DNA of 41,312 nt from Bacteroidales bacterium UBA6346 (GTDB lineage: Bacteria; Bacteroidota; Bacteroidia; Bacteroidales; UBA932): NCBI GenBank assembly GCA_002438905.1, contig DJSA01000116.1, positions 1 to 41,312 of the forward strand. Direction: 5' to 3'. The position numbers and the translations under genes were made by a program. The notes under the pieces were generated by a model. It worked only from the letters and a program-made list of their open reading frames with translations, did not search any database and was not told where the DNA came from. Each line of letters starts with the position of its first letter. Within the stretch, counting starts at the first letter, position 1. Of the stretch, positions 15,309-22,068 are shown in pieces.

Positions 15309-15923
15309 TTACTGTTCCTCTACATTATTGACATCGTCCAGTTCCTTGAAGTAGTTATGCACATGGCTCAAGCGGATTGAAGCGCCGACGAGCACGGATC
15401 CGAAAACGATGAGCCCGATGCCGAGGAGAATCACAATCACGTTGACCCCGAGGGTGAACGGGTTGAGAACCATCAGGATGGCTAGGAGGAGCATGAGCAC
15501 GCCGCCGCAAATCAGCCAGCCGGAGCCGGAAACCCCGAATGCGCTCATGTCACCGGCAAGACCGATAATCATGAAGCTGTGGTAGATGAGCCAGACACCG
15601 AGAACAAACGGGAGCGTCATCATCGTGACCTGAGGCCATACGCAGAGCATGATGCCCACAAGCAGGTCAAGGATGCCACCGACAATGTTGTAGCCCCGCA
15701 TCATGAACCAGTTGCGACTGCTGATGGCAACGACAAGTTCAGTGACGCCAGTGACGAGCATGGTGACTCCGAACAGGATGCTGAAAGCGTAATAGCTGTC
15801 AGCAGGAAAACAGAAAACAGCGACGCCCGCAGCGATGCCGAGAAGTCCGGCAATTAGAAGCAGCCACCAGTTCTTTACCGCCTTGGCTGCCCGGCCGGTA
15901 ATCTGTGAAATAAAGTCCAGCAT
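15309..15923 (-). CDS. HdeD/DUF308-family membrane protein
   Basis: A 204-aa inner-membrane protein with six predicted helices arranged as pairs, and the duplicated pattern of the HdeD (acid-resistance membrane protein) family: a G-x-x-x-L-hydrophobic-G motif recurs in each half (LLGIAAGVAVF, ILDLLVGIMLCVWP, LLAILMVLNPF). The ATG at 15923 is preferred over an in-frame TTG at 15929. HdeD in E. coli contributes to acid tolerance at high density; the role in Bacteroidales is undefined. It has its own terminator. A small CGGGA/TCCCG hairpin (15954-15972) lies in the upstream region. Confidence 0.85.
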   Translation of the reverse strand: MLDFISQITGRAAKAVKNWWLLLIAGLLGIAAGVAVFCFPADSYYAFSILFGVTMLVTGVTELVVAISSRNWFMMRGYNIVGGILDLLVGIMLCVWPQVTMMTLPFVLGVWLIYHSFMIIGLAGDMSAFGVSGSGWLICGGVLMLLLAILMVLNPFTLGVNVIVILLGIGLIVFGSVLVGASIRLSHVHNYFKELDDVNNVEEQ

Positions 15924-16088
15924 AATCAAAAATCTTTAAGTTTATACTCTTTTCGGGAATATTTCAATCCCGGCAGGACTTCCGAACAAATTTGAAGCCA
16001 ACGCCACCCACAAGCCGCACCACAACATTTTGGCACCCGGATTCTGACATTTGTGAGACAATCATGGTTATTCTTAAAATAAAAAGAC

Positions 16089-16121
16089 TACCTTTGCAAG
16101 TGCAGTCCTACTAAGGGCTGC
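16089..16121 (+). promoter_or_regulatory. Promoter box and 5' hairpin before the secreted small protein gene
   Basis: A perfect -7 box TACCTTTG (16089-16096) is followed at once by a 7-bp hairpin (GCAGTCC/GGGCTGC, 16102-16121, one G-T pair) that would sit at the very 5' end of the transcript. No good -33 box is at the standard spacing. The leader to the ATG at 16164 is about 60 nt. Confidence 0.5.
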
Positions 16122-16163
16122 GGATTTTGTAATCATCACGACTGTAAGATTTTATAAAGTTTC

Positions 16164-16592
16164 ATGAAGGCATTTGTCAGACTCATAGCGATTGCTGCCG
16201 CCGTGTTTGCCCTCTCCGGGACTCGCGGGGCGGAGGCTGTACTGGGAAATGACGACGCTCATGAAAAACAAGTCAATTCACAATCGTCACTTTTCAGCGC
16301 TCGGGACAGAGCACGGGAGGATGCGGACTGGTGCAACCGGACAGCCCTGAATGATGGTGGCCTCGAATTTTCTGCCGCGAGAAACGTCAACACGGCTTCC
16401 CGCGTCCGCAATTTCTCGGAAGAGAGGAACAACAGCCCACAGCAGCATTCGCGCACGGGATTCTTCCGCAGCGGAAAGACTGTCTGCACTGCACGTCCGG
16501 CCAATTTCATGCTGGACTGCATCACGAGTCCAGTGAGCGGAGCCTTGTCCGGACTTTCATCCGCCATCGCTCTCGAACGACTGCGGATTTAG
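16164..16592 (+). CDS. Small exported protein of unknown function
   Basis: A 142-aa protein with a signal peptide (MKAFVRLIAIAAAVFALSGT, cleavage around residues 20-25). The mature part is polar, with Asn, Arg and Ser abundant, and ends in FFRSGKTVCTARPANFM followed by a Ser/Leu-rich tail. I recall small Bacteroidales proteins of similar build (signal peptide, central polar region, FxRSGK-like segment, short hydrophobic end) but no function for them. A promoter box lies upstream. An antisense frame (16259-16567) covers much of it without a signal peptide or promoter, so the plus strand is preferred. The gene ends just before a C8A8 tract and a dispersed repeat. Confidence 0.55.
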   Translation: MKAFVRLIAIAAAVFALSGTRGAEAVLGNDDAHEKQVNSQSSLFSARDRAREDADWCNRTALNDGGLEFSAARNVNTASRVRNFSEERNNSPQQHSRTGFFRSGKTVCTARPANFMLDCITSPVSGALSGLSSAIALERLRI

Positions 16593-16598
16593 GAGCCG

Positions 16599-16639
16599 CC
16601 CCCCCCAAAAAAAAGATCTCTCACTTCGTCCGGGATAAC
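16599..16639. repeat. C8A8 homopolymer tract plus a dispersed-repeat-like segment
   Basis: Eight C (16599-16606) are followed by eight A (16607-16614), then AGATCTCTCACTTCGTCC and GGGATAAC. Read on the minus strand this gives a translated phrase IPDEVRDL, typical of a very widespread intergenic repeat family in bacteria. Only one copy is visible in the window. Confidence 0.5.
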
Positions 16640-16769
16640 AATTCGCACATTCGTAATGGCATTGTTTCCTCCCGAAATGAAAGATGTGTGTCCGTTCCGG
16701 ACATCGTAATGCCCGATGCGGCATAATAGTATGCTCAAAGTAATCTGAAAATCAATAACATAAAACATT

Positions 16770-17216
16770 ATGACAAAAGACTTCAAACGGGTGCACAATG
16801 CGCTCGACATCATCATATCATCGGCTCTCGTGATTGCCGGAGTCGTCACCATCATCATCCCGTCCTCCGTGGGCGTGAACATTCTCGGATGCTGCCTCGC
16901 ATTCTGCGGAGTTGTACTTTTCCTCACCACAAAGTCCGGCTACAAGGACTGCTGCTCGGGGCTTTGTTTCTGCAAGAAGACCAAATATTTTCCGGCAAGC
17001 CGCAAGGCCGAGATCCTCGAAGCCCTGAAGACAGACCCGTCGAAGATGGACTGGAGCGAGACCGAAGCGGGCAACGGGCTGAAAGTGGACATCTACATCA
17101 ACAAGAAGAACAATTTAGTGTTCGTCCACTGCGCGGAATACATCCCATACAGCTATCAGGACTGCTCCGACTGGTTCGCCTTCAGCCTCGACCAGGTCGG
17201 CAACCTGACCAAATAA
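16770..17216 (+). CDS. Two-helix membrane protein of unknown function
   Basis: A 148-aa protein. Two hydrophobic helices (about residues 14-34 and 37-55) are followed by a Cys-rich loop (DCCSGLCFCKK, residues 60-70) and a soluble C-terminal domain of about 80 residues with a mixed alpha/beta look (KAEILEALKTDPSKMDW, DIYINKKNNLVFVHCAEYIPY). No family is recognised. It stands alone between the repeat segment and a bidirectional terminator. The cluster of four cysteines next to the second helix could be cytoplasmic and bind metal or be oxidised; this cannot be decided here. Confidence 0.7.
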   Translation: MTKDFKRVHNALDIIISSALVIAGVVTIIIPSSVGVNILGCCLAFCGVVLFLTTKSGYKDCCSGLCFCKKTKYFPASRKAEILEALKTDPSKMDWSETEAGNGLKVDIYINKKNNLVFVHCAEYIPYSYQDCSDWFAFSLDQVGNLTK

Positions 17217-17250
17217 TAGGATTATAATCCCACCATTTTCAAAAAACCAA

Positions 17251-17290
17251 AAACCGGCTCGGACACATTGGTTCGAGCCGGTTTCTTTCA
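17251..17290. terminator. Bidirectional intrinsic terminator
   Basis: An 11-bp perfect stem (17251-17261 with 17274-17284) between convergent genes. T-rich tracts follow on both strands (TTTCTTT on plus, TTTTTGGTTTTTTG on minus), so it can end transcripts from 17216 and from the transporter gene at 17288. Confidence 0.88.
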
Positions 17291-18469
17291 CGCAATTAAA
17301 ACTAAAACCTGCGCTGCAAGGATTCGCAGAAACATCGACAGCGGATAGACCGTTGAATAGGCGACCGCCGCCTCGTCGCTCTCGCAGATGGAGTTGGCGT
17401 AGGCAAGTGCAGGCGGGTCGGTGGTGGCACCGGCAATCATTCCAATGATGGAGAAATAGTTAAGATGCAGGACAAGTCTCGCGAACGCCGCCACAAGCAG
17501 AAGCGGAAGCGTGGAGATGATGAAAGCATAGAGAATCCACCAGTAGCCGCCGTTCATGATGGTCTCGATGAAGCCGTCACCGGCGCTGATGCCGACCGCC
17601 GCGATGAAGAGGCAGATGCCGACCTGACGCATCATGAGGTTCGCTGAGGGGGAGATGCTCGTGCGAAGCCCTACCTTGGCGCTGAAGGAGGAAATCAGAA
17701 TGGAAACGATAAGCGGTCCGCCGGCAAGTCCGAGCTTCACCGGCACGGACATTCCCGGGAAGAAAATCGGGATGGAACCGAGGAGCACGCCGAGCATGAT
17801 GCCGAGGAACACCGGTCCCACGTCAGGAGACTCGATTTTCTGCGCGACCGCAGCCTTTGCCTCATGGTCAATTTTTGTGTCGTGCCTCTGTTCCTTGTCG
17901 AGGCTGATGCGGAAAATCACTCGTATAAATATGACACTGAGGATAATGCCCATCACGCCCATCGGGTAGGCCACAGCATATCCGCAGGCGAATTTGGCGT
18001 TGTTGAGCCCCTCGTTCAGGTCGGAGAAGGTCTGCTGTGCCGCACCGAGTCCCGGAGTATTGGTCACGGAGCCGTAGAGAACGCCGGTCATCGCGAAGAG
18101 GTCCTCACCGGTGATTACGTGAATCAGGTAGGCCGTAACTGTTCCGAGAAGGATTATGCCTGTGGCGAGCAGGTTCAACGTCACTCCCCCGCTCTTGAAC
18201 GATGAGAAGAAATGCGGACCGACCTCAAGACCTATTGAATAGACGAAGAGTATAAGTCCGAACTCCTTCACGAAGTGGCAGGTCGTCGGATCGAGGGTGA
18301 ATCCGAGCTGCCCGAGAAATATTCCGATGAACAGAATCCAAGTCACGCCGAGCTTTACGCCCTTTATCTTGATTCTGTCGCACAGCAGTCCCGCCGTGAT
18401 TGTCAGGGCGATTATTATTATCGAATGTGCCACGCCCTGTCCCGACACCAAGTTATTTAACCATTCCAT
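17288..18469 (-). CDS. Compact AspT/YidE/YbjL-type transporter lacking RCK_C domains
   Basis: A 393-aa membrane protein with the duplicated domain of the aspartate:alanine exchanger family. The paired motifs are in each half: GSVTNTPGLGAA (residues 133-144) and GATTDPPALAYAN (347-359). Full-length relatives are about 550 aa and carry two TrkA-C/RCK_C domains between the membrane halves. Here only a charged 26-residue linker (about 191-216) joins them, so it is either a natural minimal version or a lineage-specific loss. The reading frame is clean. Cargo is not deducible; small dicarboxylates or amino acids are typical. It is 7 bp downstream of a LysR regulator and probably under its control. 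Confidence 0.85.
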   Translation of the reverse strand: MEWLNNLVSGQGVAHSIIIIALTITAGLLCDRIKIKGVKLGVTWILFIGIFLGQLGFTLDPTTCHFVKEFGLILFVYSIGLEVGPHFFSSFKSGGVTLNLLATGIILLGTVTAYLIHVITGEDLFAMTGVLYGSVTNTPGLGAAQQTFSDLNEGLNNAKFACGYAVAYPMGVMGIILSVIFIRVIFRISLDKEQRHDTKIDHEAKAAVAQKIESPDVGPVFLGIMLGVLLGSIPIFFPGMSVPVKLGLAGGPLIVSILISSFSAKVGLRTSISPSANLMMRQVGICLFIAAVGISAGDGFIETIMNGGYWWILYAFIISTLPLLLVAAFARLVLHLNYFSIIGMIAGATTDPPALAYANSICESDEAAVAYSTVYPLSMFLRILAAQVLVLIA

Positions 18470-18476
18470 TTTTCAA

Positions 18477-19382
18477 TTATTCTAGTCCGTCAATGCGTCT
18501 CTGCTTTACGGCATCCGTTTCACACAGAATCCGTATGAACTCCTTGGCCGACTTCTTCCTATAGGCTCCCTTCAGGATGTGGAACGAACCTTCCATCAAG
18601 TTGTTCTCCGCGTCAATCGGAATCGCCTTCAGGTAGTCGTGGGACTGAATGGAGGCGGACGAGAGCGCCGTTGCGAAATTGCTGTTGTAGACGAGCCGCA
18701 GAAGCGGAGTAATGAGATCAAACTCAATAGCCGCCTTCACCTCGACTCCGTGAGCCTTGCACATCTCCTCCAAAAGATTTCGTGCCTGAAGTCCCTTGGC
18801 CGGCAGTGCAAGCCGGTATTTCGCCAAATCCTCCACCTTCACGGACTGGAGAGACGCGAGCGGATTGTCCTGAGAGACAACGAGTGACAACTTGTCGTCA
18901 AAAATCACGTGGGACTCGATGAGCGGGCTGGTTATGGAAGGCTTATAGGACAGCACAAAGTCAAGTTCGTGCTTTATGAGCTTGTCAAGAAGCTCGCCCA
19001 TTGTCTTGTAGTGGATCTCCATCTCAATGCCTGGGTACTGCCTGTTAAACTCCAGAATCGCCTCGACCATCATCAGCGAGAATGAGTGCGTCACTCCGAT
19101 TTTCAGACGACCGCACTTCATGTTGCTCAGGTCATACATCCTGCTCACGCAGTTCTCCGCTTGATAGAGAGCCTCCTGCGCGAACGGGAGAAGCTGCTCG
19201 CCTGCCTCGGTGATGACGACGCCGTGGCTGTTGCGCGTGAAGAGTTCAACCCCAAGGTCGTCTTCCAACTGCTTTATGGTCGCCGACAGAGTGCTCTGCG
19301 TAATGCAGAGTTCGGCGGCGGCAGCCGAGAAGTTGAGTGTCTGTGTAAGTTTTACAAATGCCTGTAGATGCCGTAGTTCCAT
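18477..19382 (-). CDS. LysR-family transcriptional regulator
   Basis: A 301-aa regulator with the N-terminal winged HTH (residues 1-60; the ACxxLxITQSTLSATIKQLE motif) and a periplasmic-binding-protein-like effector domain (about 90-295). It does not show the redox Cys pair context of OxyR, the most common LysR protein in Bacteroidales. It precedes the transporter with a 7-bp gap, so the two are cotranscribed, and the transporter is the natural target or co-regulated partner. An inverted repeat overlapping its predicted promoter (19421-19447) suggests autoregulation. Confidence 0.92.
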   Translation of the reverse strand: MELRHLQAFVKLTQTLNFSAAAAELCITQSTLSATIKQLEDDLGVELFTRNSHGVVITEAGEQLLPFAQEALYQAENCVSRMYDLSNMKCGRLKIGVTHSFSLMMVEAILEFNRQYPGIEMEIHYKTMGELLDKLIKHELDFVLSYKPSITSPLIESHVIFDDKLSLVVSQDNPLASLQSVKVEDLAKYRLALPAKGLQARNLLEEMCKAHGVEVKAAIEFDLITPLLRLVYNSNFATALSSASIQSHDYLKAIPIDAENNLMEGSFHILKGAYRKKSAKEFIRILCETDAVKQRRIDGLE

Positions 19383-19420
19383 ATCGTTGCGTCAATCTTG
19401 GGATGCCCGAAAACTAAAAA

Positions 19421-19447
19421 TGCAGGCAAAAATCACCTGCAAATATA
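19421..19447 (-). promoter_or_regulatory. Promoter with overlapping inverted repeat for the LysR-transporter operon
   Basis: The -7 box TATATTTG (19440-19447, minus strand) matches TAnnTTTG. It overlaps the dyad TGCAGG-N9-CCTGCA (19421-19441), which would cover the transcription start. LysR proteins bind such interrupted dyads. The -33 region is poor, as expected for a regulated promoter. Confidence 0.5.
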
Positions 19448-19473
19448 GTTTAATATTTCCGATTTGTCATCGA

Positions 19474-19611
19474 TTATCTGACAACCGCGTCACTCACATT
19501 CCCGTGATGCCTGAATCCGAAAGAGAAATGTTTGCCAGCCTTTGCGTAAGCGTTGAACAATGAGGCAATCACACAGATAACAACCAAAGAAACAAAAATT
19601 GCCGTTTTCAT
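19474..19611 (-). CDS. 45-aa exported peptide
   Basis: A short open frame encoding 45 aa: a signal peptide (MKTAIFVSLVVICVIASLFN, cleavage predicted after AYA at residue 23) and a 22-residue basic mature peptide ending HHGNVSDAVVR. The support is the clean signal peptide, the ATG placed 37 bp after a strong promoter box, and the absence of any other gene in the interval. The hydrophobic segment could also remain as an anchor. No family is recognised. It ends 26 bp before the lysR promoter box on the same strand. Function unknown. Confidence 0.55.
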   Translation of the reverse strand: MKTAIFVSLVVICVIASLFNAYAKAGKHFSFGFRHHGNVSDAVVR

Positions 19612-19647
19612 AATACTACCTTTATATACCACTAATTTTAACGGCTG

Positions 19648-19678
19648 CAAAGGTAAGACCTATTCACAGGCCTGTCAA
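19648..19678 (-). promoter_or_regulatory. Promoter of the 45-aa peptide gene
   Basis: A perfect -7 box TACCTTTG (19648-19655, minus strand) with TTGA (19675-19678) at exactly 19 bp. The leader would be about 30 nt. It lies just past the end of the LRR lipoprotein gene, so the peptide gene is an independent unit. Confidence 0.65.
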
Positions 19679-19732
19679 GCGGCGGTTATGAATTGTTCCT
19701 ATCACGGCTATCGCAAAAATCGATTACAGCCC

Positions 19733-21745
19733 TCACTGCTCTTCCTGAATGCGGTCGGCGTAGGCAGTCCATTTCTCCTTATAGACGGCAGAGCAGCCTT
19801 TCGGAACGTAAATCACGTAGTTGTCAGTTCCTGTGAAAGAACTTGAATCTAATGTTGCCGGGGTTTCAGACAGTATATGATATTCAGTAATATTCTCACA
19901 ACCAGTAAACACGCCCTGGCCTATTGTAGTGGTATTTTCTGAGATTGTAACAGTCGTTAGGCTTGTGCAGCCATAGAAACAGTTATCGTCAATTTTGGCG
20001 AGCGGGGCTCCTGTCATATCAACTGACGTTATCTTTGTATTTTTGAATGCCTGATTGCCGAGAGTTTCAACTTTTTTAAGGGTAAGATCACCACTGATTT
20101 TCCAGCATTGCAAGAAAGCGTAGTTGCCGATTGACGTCACATCTTCAAACTCAGACGGAGTTACTTCTATCTTTCTGCAATTGCTGAAAGCACCTTCACC
20201 GATGACGGCAGGAAGTGCGATGTTTGCATTAAGTTCCATGCAGCCGGCGAATAAATACTCAGGAATTTCGGACAGTGCCGAGAGTGAACTGTTTAACCCT
20301 GCAAGAGCACTGCATCCATTAAAGGCACCTTTTTCGACTGTCTTCAAACTGCTCAAATCTATTTCTTTCAGACTGGAACACCCGCTAAAGGCAACTTCAC
20401 CTATATCAGCTAAGTTTTTTGTATCTCCAACAGATTCAAGTTTTGAATTACCTTTGAAAGCTTCGTCTCCTATCGCGGTAACATTGCCAAGGTCGATTGA
20501 TTTTAATGTGGAGCAAGAATTAAATGCCCGATATCCGATTTCAGTGACTTGGGATGTATTGTTGATTTCTTGCAATCCCGAGTTCATGAAACTATACTCT
20601 TTGATGACGGCAATTGAATTAGGAAGCGTTATCTTCCTGATTGTTTTGCCTTGCCATTTTGGAACAGATGTAACATTTGAGAAATACTGGAATTCATGGA
20701 ATGATGATGCGCCGCCCTTTGGCCAATTATCAGAGACAAAGCTTTTCATCCTCTCATAATCCACCGCAGCAGCCTGAGCTATAGTCAGATAGCCGTCAGA
20801 GCCGAACGCCTTTGCCAGAGCCTCGCCGAGCGTGGCATCTTCAAATGAGATGACATTGAAGTCGGTCTTGTCAAGATTCAGTTTAAGAGTGACCTTGTGC
20901 CCTGCGATGAGATTGCTGCCATCAATAACCTTCGTCTGCGTGAGGCTCTTGCCGTCCTTGGTGTAAGTGATGTCAATCTTGACTTTAGCCCCGCTCAAAT
21001 CCACAGGAGCCACGACGGCGCACTTTCCCTGAAACTCGCTGCCGAGAGCCGCAACCGGGTCTAAAACAGACACATAATTATATCTTGTACCGTTCGCGGA
21101 TTCCGTCAGAGTGCCAGCCTCACCGGAAAGGACATATTCTCCCGTAAAGGGTTTAGTCTCATCAAGGCTTGTCAGCGTCACTTTCGTCACGGGACATCCC
21201 GCGAGTTCCTCTGACTTGAGCTGGAAGTCGATGTACGCGCAGGCATGCACGAACGTCAGACCGTCCTTCACAAGTCCGGCCTTAGTTCCGGAGTACACCG
21301 CAGCCATGTAGCCCCATTTCCCGGTCCGGCCGTCCTGCTCGGCGGCAATCTCAGCCACCGGAGCGCCATCTGTTGCGGTCACGGAAGAATAAGGATAATA
21401 TGCCGTGAATGCAATCGCTGTCTCATCCATCACTTCGGCTTCATCTTTGACAGGCACCATAATCGTCGCCGACACTTTCCCGTCAAACTCATCCTTAATT
21501 GTGCAGAAAGAGCCTCCTGAAACAACGCTCCCCTCGTCCGCGACAAACCCCACCTGGTCACCTTTTGCCCAAAGCACACGCATTCCGTCAATTGCGGTTT
21601 TCGTCACCTCCGGAACACCCGCGCTTACTTCTATCCCGCGGACATTCCCGGCAGGCAGCTGCTCCTGCCCATGATTTTCTATGTTTTCCTTGCTGCAAGC
21701 AGCCACTGCCAGAACGGTCAGCGCCGCAATAAAATTCCTTTTCAT
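19733..21745 (-). CDS. BspA-type leucine-rich-repeat lipoprotein
   Basis: A 670-aa surface lipoprotein (lipobox VAAC, Cys17). Residues about 35-295 resemble the fimbrillin-like domains of Bacteroidales (VTKTAI...W..GD motif, later a KVTLKLNLDKTDFNV strand). Residues about 340-620 are BspA-like LRR_5 repeats of 22-24 aa, with units such as IGYRAFNSCSTLKSIDLGNV, IGDEAFKGNSKLESV and IDDNCFYGCTSLTTVTI. The end (VPKGCSAVYKEKW) is a typical closing segment of such proteins. BspA proteins mediate adhesion; the ligand here is unknown. It begins 18 bp after a 51-aa ORF and shares its promoter. Part of the middle region has lower GC than the flanks. Confidence 0.9.
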   Translation of the reverse strand: MKRNFIAALTVLAVAACSKENIENHGQEQLPAGNVRGIEVSAGVPEVTKTAIDGMRVLWAKGDQVGFVADEGSVVSGGSFCTIKDEFDGKVSATIMVPVKDEAEVMDETAIAFTAYYPYSSVTATDGAPVAEIAAEQDGRTGKWGYMAAVYSGTKAGLVKDGLTFVHACAYIDFQLKSEELAGCPVTKVTLTSLDETKPFTGEYVLSGEAGTLTESANGTRYNYVSVLDPVAALGSEFQGKCAVVAPVDLSGAKVKIDITYTKDGKSLTQTKVIDGSNLIAGHKVTLKLNLDKTDFNVISFEDATLGEALAKAFGSDGYLTIAQAAAVDYERMKSFVSDNWPKGGASSFHEFQYFSNVTSVPKWQGKTIRKITLPNSIAVIKEYSFMNSGLQEINNTSQVTEIGYRAFNSCSTLKSIDLGNVTAIGDEAFKGNSKLESVGDTKNLADIGEVAFSGCSSLKEIDLSSLKTVEKGAFNGCSALAGLNSSLSALSEIPEYLFAGCMELNANIALPAVIGEGAFSNCRKIEVTPSEFEDVTSIGNYAFLQCWKISGDLTLKKVETLGNQAFKNTKITSVDMTGAPLAKIDDNCFYGCTSLTTVTISENTTTIGQGVFTGCENITEYHILSETPATLDSSSFTGTDNYVIYVPKGCSAVYKEKWTAYADRIQEEQ

Positions 21746-21763
21746 TTCTTCAAGATTAAGCCG

Positions 21764-21919
21764 TTAATACTCCGCAGTCTCGTCTCCGCCCCAATAAGTC
21801 TGTGTAAGATTCTGTGCCGCGCCCATCGGACTGCCCGCGAAACCCTGTTCAGCACATATTTCGCAAATGAAAACCTCCGGTGCGGAATACGCCCGGAAAA
21901 CAATGTTTTTGCCGTTCAT
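21764..21919 (-). CDS. 51-aa EQGFA-type small protein ahead of the LRR lipoprotein
   Basis: An open frame of 51 codons: MNGKNIVFRAYSAPEV, then ICAEQGFAGS, ending with an acidic-aromatic tail TYWGGDETAEY. I recall short Bacteroidales hypothetical proteins with the plan basic start, YxAPEVE/FxxE, xxEQGFAxS, then a D/E/W/Y-rich end, often beside fimbrillin-like or surface lipoprotein genes; no function is known to me. Between the promoter box at 21945 and the LRR gene it fills the leader almost exactly, with an 18-bp gap to the next ATG. It has no signal peptide. Roles could be regulatory leader peptide, chaperone-like partner or toxin-like peptide. Confidence 0.65.
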   Translation of the reverse strand: MNGKNIVFRAYSAPEVFICEICAEQGFAGSPMGAAQNLTQTYWGGDETAEY

Positions 21920-21944
21920 TTCACCTATATTAAAATTCGTCCGG

Positions 21945-21952
21945 CAAAGATA
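21945..21952 (-). promoter_or_regulatory. -7 box for the small-ORF/LRR unit
   Basis: TATCTTTG on the minus strand is a perfect TAnnTTTG. The -33 region (about 21972-21979) is a weak TTTTAG, which suggests that an activator is needed. The leader to the 51-aa ORF is about 20 nt. Confidence 0.6.
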
Positions 21953-22021
21953 GGATGGGGTAATATATTCTCCTAAAATTTATTGTCCCGTTTTGTTCCT
22001 TTCAGAGGCGCGGCACACGAG

Positions 22022-22055
22022 AAATGTTCCCCTAAGGTGAAAAATGTTCCCTTAA
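22022..22055. promoter_or_regulatory. Two 14-bp direct repeats spaced 20 bp, upstream of the LRR promoter
   Basis: AAATGTTCCCCTAA (22022-22035) and AAATGTTCCCTTAA (22042-22055) differ at one base and repeat at 20 bp. A degenerate copy of the core (TGTTCCTTT) occurs at 21994-22002. They lie about 80-115 bp upstream of the predicted start of the small-ORF/LRR transcript and immediately after the stop of the AraC-type regulator gene. This arrangement is typical of AraC-family binding sites. Confidence 0.6.
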
Positions 22056-22068
22056 CGTCAATTCAGAC

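Noticed and set aside
16259..16567. 102-aa minus-strand frame over the small secreted protein gene
   Set aside because: No signal peptide, promoter or family resemblance; the plus-strand frame has a signal peptide and a promoter box.
16589..16930. 113-aa minus-strand frame ending in VIPDEVRDLFFGGGGS
   Set aside because: The end is the translation of a dispersed intergenic repeat and a homopolymer tract, and the rest is antisense to the gene at 16770.
19553..19846. 97-aa plus-strand frame between the LRR and LysR genes
   Set aside because: It overlaps the promoter and start of the 45-aa peptide gene and the end of the LRR gene on the other strand and has no features of its own.
19733..21745. 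LRR lipoprotein region as a mobile or phage insertion because of its lower GC part
   Set aside because: No integrase, transposase or terminal repeats accompany it, and LRR repeats themselves bias composition.
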